Source: Pontiellaceae bacterium B12227 (lineage in GTDB: Bacteria > Verrucomicrobiota > Kiritimatiellia > Kiritimatiellales > Pontiellaceae). Taken from it: a stretch of 64,000 nt of DNA. The stretch covers positions 1 to 64,000 of the forward strand of contig JAROAZ010000019.1 in the NCBI GenBank assembly GCA_029432775.1, written 5' to 3'. Below are positions 8,527-16,969 of the stretch, one piece after another. The position numbers were made by a program, and so were the translations under genes. Positions within the stretch are counted from its first letter, which is position 1, and each line of letters opens with the position of its first letter. The notes below the pieces were generated by a model. That model saw nothing but the letters and a program-made list of their open reading frames with translations. It was not told where the DNA came from and did no database searches.

Positions 8527-11337
8527 ATGAAAATGAAATTTGGTTTGTCGGGGTTGCTGCTTGCCGGGCTCCTGGCCGGGTGTCTGGATGAAAAGGAAAC
8601 TGTAGCGCCTGCAAAGAAACCCGGGCCGGAAACGGCCCTTGTGACGGCGCCAGCGATTGTGGAAGAACCGCACGTCGTCGAGGCTTCCCCGGTTGCGGAA
8701 GAGGTGGCGAACGATTACAGCAGGCATCCGCGTATTTTCGGCACAGAGGAAACGCGGGGAGCACTTACCGAAAAGATTGAAAATATCGGTTGGGCGGCCA
8801 GTGTCTTTAAAGGGATTCAGGAATCGGTCGAAAAATATGTGGATCAGCATGTCAGTGATCCTGAGTGGATTGTCTCCCGCCTGCAGATGCATTGGAAAAC
8901 AAAATATGCGAAGACCTATGTGAATGGATCCCATTGGTCGCATGGCGAAGGCGAGGCACCGGTACCGACGGTGCGGTTTGCCGGCGAGCGCGACTGGAAT
9001 ACAGATTATATCCGGCCCAAACTGGAAGATATTCAGCCTTATGTGGAAGATGAACGCGGTATGTGGCTGCAAAATGGGAAGAAAGACGGCAAGCCGTGGG
9101 AATGGGCTCCTTACCGGGACACCGGTCACACGGTTGAGTCAATTAATGCCCATATCCTGTCGTTGGCGGAAAAATCGGCGTTTCTCTATTGGTACACCGG
9201 CGAGGAAAAATATGCAAAATTTGCGGCGGATATCGCCTGGACCTATATCGAAGGCATGTATCACCGCAGCAATCCGATCACGTTTGAAGATCACTCCAAA
9301 GCCGGGATCATCGGCCTGGCAACATTCGAAGTGATTCACGAAGGAATCTCGCAGTCGGTGGCCGTGAGTTATGACTATCTGCATGACTATCTGAACGAGC
9401 AGGGGAAGGATCTGAAACTTGCGCAGGATCTGTTGCGGCGCTGGTCGGATCGTATTATAGAAGGTGGCGGTGCGGAAGGAAACTGGAATATTAACCAGGC
9501 GCGCAACTTTGTCTACATGGCCCTGGCGCTTGAAGGTGATGACCAGTACGAAGACGGCAAAGGGCAGCAGTATTATATCCGCCAGTTTACCTCGGAATCT
9601 TCAAAAAATCAGATGGGACTGCATGAGGTGGTTCCACAGGCATATGATCCGGACGACGGCGTCTGGCCGGAAGCGCCCGGCTATGCATTCAGCGTAACGG
9701 ATACGATTCTTCAACTCGCTCAAGTAATTCATAACGGCTCGGGGCAGGATGTGCTGGAAATGGTTCCCATCATTGTTCCGGCCGCAACGGTAGCCTCGCA
9801 GTTTCTTTTCCCGAATGGCTATATGGTCGGGTTTGGCGATACCTACCATCAAAAACCGTATATGGATTCGCTGGAGCTGTTGCTGGCCCGTTTCCAGCGG
9901 TTGGAAGATGAAGAGGCGGCCAAACAGATTGTGCCGTTGATTGAAAATCAGATGAAGCTGAATGGCTATCGCCGGGACCGCAATCGGTCGCTGCTGGCCT
10001 TGACGAGTTTTGTCGACAAGCTGCCGGAAGGGAAGTCGGAAAAGCCGCTCCAGACCCGGACGTTCTACACGGACAGCGTCAGTTACCTTGCTCAGCGTAA
10101 TTCGAAGGATGCCGAGAACGGATTGATGATTTCGCTGGCCGGTTCGCGCGGCGGCCATATGCAGGCCAACGGCATGGCGATGGAGTTGTATGGAAAAGGC
10201 ATGGTGCTGGGCCCCGATTCCGGCCGCGGGCCGAGCTATTGGACGACGAGCCACGGTGAATACTATATGCGCTTCGCCGCACATAACACGGTGTCGGTGG
10301 ACGGCATTTCCGATTACAGCCATAAAAAGAAAATCGCGTACGATATTCTTTCGATGGAACCCGCCGCCGGTTCATATGACGCGCTATCGGAGAATTATTC
10401 TTTTACCGAAACGGAATTTGTTGAACCCAAAACCGATGCGCTGCAGCGCCGTACGCTGGGGATTGTCCGTGCGTCGGACACCGTTGGGTATTATGTCGAT
10501 ATCTTTCGTTCCAAACGAAAAGACGGAAACGATAAAAAACATGAATATATCTACCACAACGTGGGGCAGGAACTTCAGTTGGCCGGTAAGGATGGCAAAC
10601 CTTTAATTCTGAAACCGACCGAGGAGCTGGGGACGGAGTCGGGGGACCATAAAGGCTACAACTATTTTGCCGAGAAGTTTTCCACGGATTGGAATGCCGA
10701 CTTTTATGCGCAGTTTAATGTCTCCCTGAAAAAGGGGAAAGATACGTGTATGCGAATGTGGATGAAGGGGGAACAGGACCGGCAGGTCTTTTCAGTAAAA
10801 TCGCCGGTGTCGCGTGCCGTCTGTAAAGGGTCCGTTCCTCGGGAGTTGTGGGACCTTCCGTTGCCGACGCTGATTGTGCGACAGGAAGGAGAGGCATGGA
10901 CGAAGCCGTTTGTGGCAGTTTATGAACCCTTCTACAAGGACGATGGCAGTGCATTGAAGAAAGTCCAGGCGTTGGAACCCCGTGCGCCGGCGGGCGACTT
11001 TGTGGGGATTGCTGTTCAGACGAAAGCAGACGGCATACAGTATATTTTCAACAATACGGACGATGCCGTAAAAGCCTCGGTCATGGATATGATTTTTATC
11101 GGAACCTACGGAGCTATATCCGTTACGGAGCAGGGTCTTAAATCGTTCTACCTTGGCCGGGGGCGCGCACTGATCAAAGACGGCATGGGGATTGATGGCC
11201 AGGGGCAGGTGGTCAGCGCTTCCCTTGAGAAAACGTCCAGAGGTTGGATCTACAGCGCGGACAAGGAAGTCCTGTTGCGTGTAGATGGCAAAAAAGTCAA
11301 GTTGCCGGCTGCGCATAACGCGGTTGTTGAATTTTAG
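8527..11337 (+). CDS. Heparinase II/III-like polysaccharide lyase, lipoprotein
   Basis: A 936-residue protein with a lipoprotein signal (LAGC, lipidated Cys ~19), so probably anchored to a membrane facing the periplasm or outside. Residues ~50-480 form an alpha-helical toroid typical of heparinase II/III and alginate lyases (HTVESINAHILSLAEKSAFLYWYTG, NWNINQARNFVYMALAL). Residues ~530-900 form the beta-sheet domain, with His544 in GGHMQANGMAMELYGKG and His586 in RFAAHNTVSVDG, motifs characteristic of the heparinase II/III C-terminal domain. Enzymes of this fold cleave uronate-containing polysaccharides by beta-elimination. It begins 44 bases after the protease gene and shares one base with the following ABC transporter gene, suggesting one transcript. 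The exact PL family and substrate cannot be read from sequence alone. Confidence 0.8.
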   Translation: MKMKFGLSGLLLAGLLAGCLDEKETVAPAKKPGPETALVTAPAIVEEPHVVEASPVAEEVANDYSRHPRIFGTEETRGALTEKIENIGWAASVFKGIQESVEKYVDQHVSDPEWIVSRLQMHWKTKYAKTYVNGSHWSHGEGEAPVPTVRFAGERDWNTDYIRPKLEDIQPYVEDERGMWLQNGKKDGKPWEWAPYRDTGHTVESINAHILSLAEKSAFLYWYTGEEKYAKFAADIAWTYIEGMYHRSNPITFEDHSKAGIIGLATFEVIHEGISQSVAVSYDYLHDYLNEQGKDLKLAQDLLRRWSDRIIEGGGAEGNWNINQARNFVYMALALEGDDQYEDGKGQQYYIRQFTSESSKNQMGLHEVVPQAYDPDDGVWPEAPGYAFSVTDTILQLAQVIHNGSGQDVLEMVPIIVPAATVASQFLFPNGYMVGFGDTYHQKPYMDSLELLLARFQRLEDEEAAKQIVPLIENQMKLNGYRRDRNRSLLALTSFVDKLPEGKSEKPLQTRTFYTDSVSYLAQRNSKDAENGLMISLAGSRGGHMQANGMAMELYGKGMVLGPDSGRGPSYWTTSHGEYYMRFAAHNTVSVDGISDYSHKKKIAYDILSMEPAAGSYDALSENYSFTETEFVEPKTDALQRRTLGIVRASDTVGYYVDIFRSKRKDGNDKKHEYIYHNVGQELQLAGKDGKPLILKPTEELGTESGDHKGYNYFAEKFSTDWNADFYAQFNVSLKKGKDTCMRMWMKGEQDRQVFSVKSPVSRAVCKGSVPRELWDLPLPTLIVRQEGEAWTKPFVAVYEPFYKDDGSALKKVQALEPRAPAGDFVGIAVQTKADGIQYIFNNTDDAVKASVMDMIFIGTYGAISVTEQGLKSFYLGRGRALIKDGMGIDGQGQVVSASLEKTSRGWIYSADKEVLLRVDGKKVKLPAAHNAVVEF

Positions 11338-13070
11338 TGCGATCTCCTGAAGCCAGCTTAATGGGTGACCTGCTTCGGGGCAGAACGCCGCGTATCGTTA
11401 AGGTCTTTTTCTGGATCATCCTGAAGGGGGCGCCGGTCTGGGTGGGCCCTTTTCTGACGGGACGGATTATCGACCTCGGAAGTGCCGCTGATCCAGACGT
11501 TGGAAAGCTGATTCTCTATATCTCGATTCTGGCCCTTCTGTTTATCCAGAATGTGCCGTCGGCCATGATGTATATGGGCAACCTGGTGCATCTCACGCGC
11601 GGCATCGGACGGGATCTGCGCATTCGGATCTGCCGGCAGCTGCAGATTCTCTCGCTTCACTATCACAGCCGTAACAGCATCGGTGCGCTGCATACGAAAG
11701 CGATTCGGGATATTGAGCTGATAGAGCAACTGCCGAAACTCGTCACGGAACAGGGGTTCGGCTTTCTGATGGCGGTGCTGATCTCCAGTGTCGCGATCTA
11801 TCAGACCAAACCGGAGGCCTTGCTCTTTTTCTTTTTAGTAGTGCCGATCTGCGCAGTCATTTCGAGCTATTTCCGGAAGAAGCTGAACGACAGTGCAAAC
11901 AGCTACCGCAAGAGTATGGAAGGCATGAGCATGCATCTCAACGAGATGGTCACCATGATTCCGATAACGCGGGCACACGGGGTCGAGGAGCAGCAGCTGC
12001 GCAGTGTCGAGAGTGGTATTCACTCGGTGTACCGGCATGGCGTTGATTTTGATAAGCTGACCCAGCTCTTTATGGCGCTCAGCTGGGTGGTGATGGGGGT
12101 CATGCAGGTGCTGTTTCTCGGCGGCTCCATGTATGCCTGTTTCGAAGGGCATATCTCAGTGGGGGATGTGGTCATGTTTAACGGGTTCTTTATCACGCTA
12201 TCCAACAGCCTCGCCACGTTGTTGACGGTGATTCCCCAGCTGCTGCAGATGCGCGAATCGATAGAGTCGATCAGCGAAGTGCTCAGCGCACCGGACCAGG
12301 AGGAAAACAGCGGCAAGCCGACCTATGCGTCGGTCCGGGGTGCATTCAACCTGGAGCAGGTCAGTTTTACCTATCCGGAGTCCGACCGACACGCGATCCG
12401 GAAGTTGACCTTACGCATTGAAGCCGGAACGTCGCTTGCGATTGTCGGGCCCAGCGGCGGGGGTAAATCAACGCTGCTCGCATTGCTCCTGGGTTTTATC
12501 CGCCCCGGTGCAGGGAAGATTATGCTGGATGGTCGGGACATGCAGCAAATGGACCTGCGCAGCTATCGCCAACAGGTCGGCGTGGTGACACAGGACCCGG
12601 TCTTTTTCTCAGGCTCTGTATTTGAGAATATTGCGTACGGAGGTGAGAACGTAACCCGGGAAGAAGTCTTCCAGGCATTGGAAAAAGCACATGCCCGTAA
12701 ATTTGTGGAAGAGCTGCCGGATGGACTCGATGCGCGCATCGGAGTGGACGGCGCCCGGCTTTCGGGCGGTCAGATGCAGCGGCTTTCCATTGCCCGGGCG
12801 ATTGTGCGCGACCCCAAGGTGCTGATTCTCGATGAGGCCACCAGTGCACTGGACATGGAGTCGGAACGCCATATTCAATCCGCTCTGGATGCGCTGATGA
12901 AAGACCGCACGACGCTGATTGTTGCCCATCGGATTTCAACCGTCGAAAATGCCGACCGAATCGCCGTGCTCGATAAGGGCCGGTTGATTGATTGCGACAC
13001 ACCGGATCAACTTTTAAACAATGAGAACTTTTATAGTCGCGCCGTTCGCGGCATTAATGGTGAATCATAG
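11337..13070 (+). CDS. ABC exporter, fused membrane and ATP-binding domains
   Basis: This is a 577-residue half-transporter expected to act as a homodimer. The GTG at 11337 overlaps the TAG of the lyase gene; an ATG at 11361 is an equally good start. The N-terminal ~320 residues hold the six-helix membrane domain. The ATPase domain has Walker A GPSGGGKST (Gly371, Lys377), signature LSGGQ (Leu475), Walker B VLILDEATSALD and the H-loop AHR. Relatives of this architecture export lipids, peptides or drugs; an importer would need separate subunits and a binding protein, which are absent. The exported substrate is unknown, and a role in secreting a locus product is only suggested by position. FQALEKA near residue 448 crosses an imperfect palindrome (12669-12683). 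Confidence 0.9.
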   Translation: MRSPEASLMGDLLRGRTPRIVKVFFWIILKGAPVWVGPFLTGRIIDLGSAADPDVGKLILYISILALLFIQNVPSAMMYMGNLVHLTRGIGRDLRIRICRQLQILSLHYHSRNSIGALHTKAIRDIELIEQLPKLVTEQGFGFLMAVLISSVAIYQTKPEALLFFFLVVPICAVISSYFRKKLNDSANSYRKSMEGMSMHLNEMVTMIPITRAHGVEEQQLRSVESGIHSVYRHGVDFDKLTQLFMALSWVVMGVMQVLFLGGSMYACFEGHISVGDVVMFNGFFITLSNSLATLLTVIPQLLQMRESIESISEVLSAPDQEENSGKPTYASVRGAFNLEQVSFTYPESDRHAIRKLTLRIEAGTSLAIVGPSGGGKSTLLALLLGFIRPGAGKIMLDGRDMQQMDLRSYRQQVGVVTQDPVFFSGSVFENIAYGGENVTREEVFQALEKAHARKFVEELPDGLDARIGVDGARLSGGQMQRLSIARAIVRDPKVLILDEATSALDMESERHIQSALDALMKDRTTLIVAHRISTVENADRIAVLDKGRLIDCDTPDQLLNNENFYSRAVRGINGES

Positions 13071-13122
13071 GCGAGTATAAAGCGCCGCATTCAGTGCCGA
13101 TTGTTAGAAAAGGAAATATTCG

Positions 13123-14658
13123 ATGAAAAGGTTATGTGGATTGATGTTGTTATCAGGAATTCTTGCGGCGATGGCCTTCGTGCCGATTCCGACGAGCGCC
13201 GCTTTAAAAGTCGGGTCGCTGTTTGCCGAGCATATGGTGCTGCAACGCGACATGCCGGTGCCGGTCTGGGGCACAGCGGATGCCGGTTCCAAAATCATAG
13301 TCGAGTTTGCCGGCCAGAAAAAGACAACCGTCGCGGATGCTTCCAATCATTGGAAAATCACGCTGGATCCGCTGGTTGGTTCCTTCGAGCCGCGTACGAT
13401 GACGGTGCTGTCTTCAACCGGAAATGAGAAATCAGAAATCAGCAATGTCGTGGTTGGCGAGGTCTGGATCTGTTCCGGACAGTCGAATATGCAGATGGGG
13501 TATGGCGGGATTCCAAAGATTAAAGCGCTGGGGCCAACGGCAAAAAACCTCCGGACCTTCGAGGTGAAAAAAACCGTCGCCTTCACGGAGCAGGATTCCT
13601 GCCAGGGTGCGTGGGCCGTGAATCATCCCGGCAGCGCCGTGGCATTTTCCTTTGCCTATTTTCTGGAAGCCGCCGCCGAGGTGCCGGTGGGCATCATTCT
13701 GACCTGCTGGGGCAGCTCGTCGCTCGAAGCGTGGATGCCGCGCGATATGGCCGAGACGGTACCGCACTTTAAAACAATGATGGAAGAGTTCGACGCGGAC
13801 ACTGAGGCGCGCACCCGGATTCAAGGCATTCTGGATGGCCCGAAGCCCTGGAGCAGACAGGATGATATCTTTCTGCGCCGTCAGTCGAATATTCTCTACA
13901 ATGCCATGCTGGCACCGCTCGCACCCTATGCCTGCCGGGGACTGGTCTGGTATCAGGGCGAACGGAATGCGCAGACCCTGTTAAGCCTCTCGGGAAAGCA
14001 ATGGTTTGAGAACCACTCCGGAATGCTGAAGTATGGCGACACGCTTACGCAGTGGATGACCCGTCTGCGGGCAGCATGGAACCGCGATGATTTCCATTTT
14101 CTGGTCGTTATGCTGCCGGGCTATTACAAGGCCTTGCCGACCGGACCGCAGGAAGGGCCGGAAAGCCCGGTGGCCCATTCATGGGGATGGATTCGCGAAA
14201 CGCAGCTCCAGGCATTGGAACTTTCAAACACGTCGGTGGCCAACACCATTGATCTGGGGGATGTGAAAAATATCCATCCCAAAGACAAGCTGCCGGTCGG
14301 TAAACGTCTCGCCCTGCTGGCTCAGCGCGATACGCTGGGAATGCCTGTTGAAGCGCAGGGACCGGTTTTCCAACGGTTGGAAACAAAGAGGGGATCGCTG
14401 GTTGTCCACTTCGATCATGCAGACGGTCTCAAGACGACGGATGGGGAAACTCCGGCCGGATTCTGGGTGGCGGATGACTCGTTTAACTGGGTAACTGCCG
14501 AGGCAACTATCAAAGGGAAGACCGTTGTGCTCCAATCTCCGGAGCTGAAAAAACCGCTTCATGTGCGCTATGCCTTTGCCGGCAAGCCGCAGGTGAACCT
14601 TGTGAATGGTGCCGGCCTTCCGGCCTACCCGTTCCGTACCGACCGGGCTGAACCGTAA
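13123..14658 (+). CDS. Sialate O-acetylesterase-like SGNH hydrolase
   Basis: A 511-residue secreted enzyme with signal peptide MKRLCGLMLLSGILAAMAF and AAAAGGA upstream. The N-terminal beta-domain motif MVLQRDMPVPVWG is diagnostic of the sialate O-acetylesterase family. The nucleophile is Ser121 in CSGQSNMQMG, the SGNH block I equivalent; later blocks are CWGSSSLEAW and VWYQGERNA. Relatives remove O-acetyl groups from sugars; beside lyases and sulfatases it probably deacetylates the polysaccharide rather than sialic acid. It follows the ABC transporter by 52 bases and precedes a sulfatase by 20. Two perfect copies of the dispersed palindrome fall within it, read in different frames as SNHWK and FQRLE. 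Confidence 0.85.
   Translation: MKRLCGLMLLSGILAAMAFVPIPTSAALKVGSLFAEHMVLQRDMPVPVWGTADAGSKIIVEFAGQKKTTVADASNHWKITLDPLVGSFEPRTMTVLSSTGNEKSEISNVVVGEVWICSGQSNMQMGYGGIPKIKALGPTAKNLRTFEVKKTVAFTEQDSCQGAWAVNHPGSAVAFSFAYFLEAAAEVPVGIILTCWGSSSLEAWMPRDMAETVPHFKTMMEEFDADTEARTRIQGILDGPKPWSRQDDIFLRRQSNILYNAMLAPLAPYACRGLVWYQGERNAQTLLSLSGKQWFENHSGMLKYGDTLTQWMTRLRAAWNRDDFHFLVVMLPGYYKALPTGPQEGPESPVAHSWGWIRETQLQALELSNTSVANTIDLGDVKNIHPKDKLPVGKRLALLAQRDTLGMPVEAQGPVFQRLETKRGSLVVHFDHADGLKTTDGETPAGFWVADDSFNWVTAEATIKGKTVVLQSPELKKPLHVRYAFAGKPQVNLVNGAGLPAYPFRTDRAEP
13341..13355. repeat. TTCCAA-N3-TTGGAA palindrome, copy 3
   Basis: Perfect arms around TCA, read as SNHWK in the acetylesterase. Confidence 0.85.
14368..14382. 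repeat. TTCCAA-N3-TTGGAA palindrome, copy 4
   Basis: Perfect arms around CGG, read as FQRLE in the acetylesterase, a different frame from copy 3 in the same gene. Confidence 0.85.
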
Positions 14659-14678
14659 AAATGGGAAGAATGGAAATA

Positions 14679-16211
14679 ATGAAAACGGATAAGAAAATGT
14701 GGATGCTTGGTCTGATGGCCTTGATCACTGTGGGAGTACAGGCTGCCGGACGAATTCCCGGTAATGCGGAGCACCCTCCCAATATGATCTTTATCCTGAC
14801 CGACGATTTGGGCTATGGCGATGTTTCGTGCCTGAATCCGGAGCGGGGGAAAATTAAAACACCGAACATGGATCAGCTGGCGGCCGAAGGAATGACCTTC
14901 ACCGATGCGCATACCAGCTCCTCGGTCTGCACCCCGACACGCTACAGCATTCTGACCGGTCGCTATAATTGGCGGTCGCGTTTGCAGAAGCAGGTACTGA
15001 TGGGCTTTGATCAACCCCTGATCGAAGACGAACGCATGACCGTGGCCGACCTGCTGAAGCAGCAAGGCTATAATACGGCCTGCATCGGCAAGTGGCATCT
15101 GGGGCTGGGGATGCCGACGGTAAACAATGAACCGATGAATGCAGAGGGCCTCTCCAACGTGGATTGGAAAGGAACGATTGCCGGAGGGCCGGTGGATCTG
15201 GGCTTCGACTATTATTACGGTATTTCAGCTTCGCTGAACATTCCGCCGTATATCTATATCGAAAATGATCGGTTTGTCGGAGATGAGATCGTGATGCACA
15301 AAAAAGGCCGTAAGGGTCCGAAGGAAAAGAACTTCGACGATGTGCAGACGCTGCCGATCCTGACGCAGAAGACCATTGAATATATTGAACAGCAGGATGC
15401 CGCGACGCCGTTCTTCATCTACTGCTCGCTGACATCTCCTCATACTCCGCTGGTACCCACGGATGAGTGGAAAGGCAAGAGCGGCCTCGGCGATTATGGC
15501 GATTTTGTGATGCACACCGACGCCGTCATCGGTGAAATTGTCCAGGCATTGGATAATAAAGGGCTGGGCGAAAACACCATCGTGATCGTGACCAGCGATA
15601 ATGGTACTTCCAAATGGTGCGGCACAAAGAAACTGCTCGAACAGGGGCACCACTTCAGCGCGCAGTATCGTGGTTCGAAAGGCGATCTGTGGGATGGCGG
15701 GCATCGTGTTCCGTTCTTTGTTCGCTGGCCGGCCGGGGTGCAGGCGGGCACCACCTGTAACCAGCTTGTATCATTAAATGATTTCATGGCGACCTGCGCA
15801 GAGCTGACCGGGGCGGACATTCCGGACGAAGCAGGCGAAGACAGTGTCAGTTTTCTGCCGGCGCTTTCCGGTGAAAAGATTACATCCGGTCGCGCCGGAG
15901 TCATCCATCACTCCTTCAGCGGCCACTTTGCCTATCGTCTGGGAAAGTGGAAGCTGCTGCTCGCAAAAAGTTCCGGCGGGTGGACTGCGCCGACCGAAGC
16001 AGAAGCACCGGCGGATGCGCCCAGTGCCCAGCTTTACGATATGGAAGTCGATCCCGGCGAAACCAACAATCTGTATGAAAGCCATCCGGAAGTGGTGGAG
16101 CGTTTGCTGAAACAGCTTAAAGCCGAAGTGGCGCGTGGTCGCAGTACGGACGGTATGCAGCAGAAAAACGATGTGGACAATATCGTTCTCTGGAAAAGCG
16201 GTGCGGAATAA
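14679..16211 (+). CDS. Secreted type I sulfatase
   Basis: Formylglycine-dependent arylsulfatase-like enzyme of about 510 residues. In-frame ATGs at 14661, 14670 and 14679 are possible; 14679 gives the cleanest signal peptide (MKTDKKMWMLGLMALITVGVQA). Metal ligands are in TDDLGYGD. The maturation motif is CTPTR, with the Cys converted to formylglycine at ~84, followed by TGR. GKWHLG and TSDNG are the other active-site signatures. It should hydrolyse a sulfate ester on the locus polysaccharide or an oligosaccharide, acting outside the cytoplasm. Subfamily and sulfate position cannot be assigned by eye. About 160 bases without a convincing gene or terminator separate it from the sigma factor. 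Confidence 0.9.
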   Translation: MKTDKKMWMLGLMALITVGVQAAGRIPGNAEHPPNMIFILTDDLGYGDVSCLNPERGKIKTPNMDQLAAEGMTFTDAHTSSSVCTPTRYSILTGRYNWRSRLQKQVLMGFDQPLIEDERMTVADLLKQQGYNTACIGKWHLGLGMPTVNNEPMNAEGLSNVDWKGTIAGGPVDLGFDYYYGISASLNIPPYIYIENDRFVGDEIVMHKKGRKGPKEKNFDDVQTLPILTQKTIEYIEQQDAATPFFIYCSLTSPHTPLVPTDEWKGKSGLGDYGDFVMHTDAVIGEIVQALDNKGLGENTIVIVTSDNGTSKWCGTKKLLEQGHHFSAQYRGSKGDLWDGGHRVPFFVRWPAGVQAGTTCNQLVSLNDFMATCAELTGADIPDEAGEDSVSFLPALSGEKITSGRAGVIHHSFSGHFAYRLGKWKLLLAKSSGGWTAPTEAEAPADAPSAQLYDMEVDPGETNNLYESHPEVVERLLKQLKAEVARGRSTDGMQQKNDVDNIVLWKSGAE

Positions 16212-16375
16212 CTGATACCGAATTTCGATCTGGAATTGTTGAAGGATTCCGAGTGGATAGTGTTCTGTCCGGAGCTTGGAAGTGGCCACCAAGAGGCACA
16301 ATAAACAAAACGACAAGTTTGGTTTGGGGTTGATTGGGGGTTGGCTTAACAACGTGATGCAGTATGGTTTGAGCT

Positions 16376-16969
16376 ATGTCCTACTATAATAAAACAAGCT
16401 ATACGCTTTTGAGTCGTGCATGTGACACGGATGATGAAGAAGCTTGGAATGAGTTGGTGGGTCATTACGGACGGTTTATTCTCTACATTCTTGGGGAACT
16501 TGGGGTTCCTGAAGGCGAACGGCAGGATGTAATGCAGAATGTTCTGGTTGGTCTGACCCGCACCCTGAAGAACTATGACCGAAGCCGATCGACCTTCCGG
16601 AACTGGCTGGGAACGGTTATCCGCAATACAGCGGTTAACTATTTTCGTAAGCGGCAAAGCCGTCCGTCCAACTTTTGTGAATTGGAGAATGAGAGCGCTG
16701 CGGATGAATTAAAGGTTCCTTCGGATATCCACCTGTGGATTGAAAGTGAGTGGGCCACCTATATCGGAAATCTGGCTATGGAACGCGTGCAGCAGGTTTT
16801 TAAAGGGCAGGCGATCGAGGCTTTTGAACTGGGTCTGGATGGAAAAACAGCCGCCGAAATTGCGGAGGAAACCGGCCTGACGGTTGCATCGGTTTACACG
16901 CTTCGGAAACGGGTGAAACAGCGGTTGCTTCTGGAGGTGCGTTCGCTTACCGAGGAGCTGGAGCTGTGA
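16376..16969 (+). CDS. ECF-like RNA polymerase sigma factor
   Basis: A 197-residue sigma-70 family protein. Region 2 spans about residues 15-100 (EEAWNELVGHYGRFILYIL, then FRNWLGTVIRNTAVNYFRKR). Region 4 is about 150-190 with a helix-turn-helix (KTAAEIAEETGLTVASVYTLRKRVKQR). Regions 1 and 3 are absent, as in ECF sigma factors. Its stop overlaps the GTG start of the kinase-like gene by four bases, so the two are translationally coupled. Pairing an ECF-type sigma factor with a Ser/Thr kinase is a known theme in Planctomycetes and relatives, where the kinase may replace an anti-sigma factor. Control of the surrounding polysaccharide genes is plausible but inferred. Confidence 0.88.
   Translation: MSYYNKTSYTLLSRACDTDDEEAWNELVGHYGRFILYILGELGVPEGERQDVMQNVLVGLTRTLKNYDRSRSTFRNWLGTVIRNTAVNYFRKRQSRPSNFCELENESAADELKVPSDIHLWIESEWATYIGNLAMERVQQVFKGQAIEAFELGLDGKTAAEIAEETGLTVASVYTLRKRVKQRLLLEVRSLTEELEL

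Noticed and set aside
12669..12683. TTCCAGGCATTGGAA in the ABC exporter counted as a palindrome copy
   Set aside because: FQALEKA is a plausible natural helix in this ATPase domain and the arms are only 5 bp. I keep it as an imperfect copy, not among the 14 firm ones; the same caution applies to 9892 and 14206.
16212..16301. Open stretch of about 30 codons directly after the sulfatase stop at 16211
   Set aside because: Too short, with no recognisable motif (DSEWIVFCPELG). Unlike 31433-31609 the evidence for coding is weak.
16341..16368. Promoter-like TTGGCT, 16 bases, TATGGT before the sigma factor gene
   Set aside because: Only 4 of 6 bases match each box, and the -10 element would lie 7 bases from the start codon. 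Not credible without start mapping.
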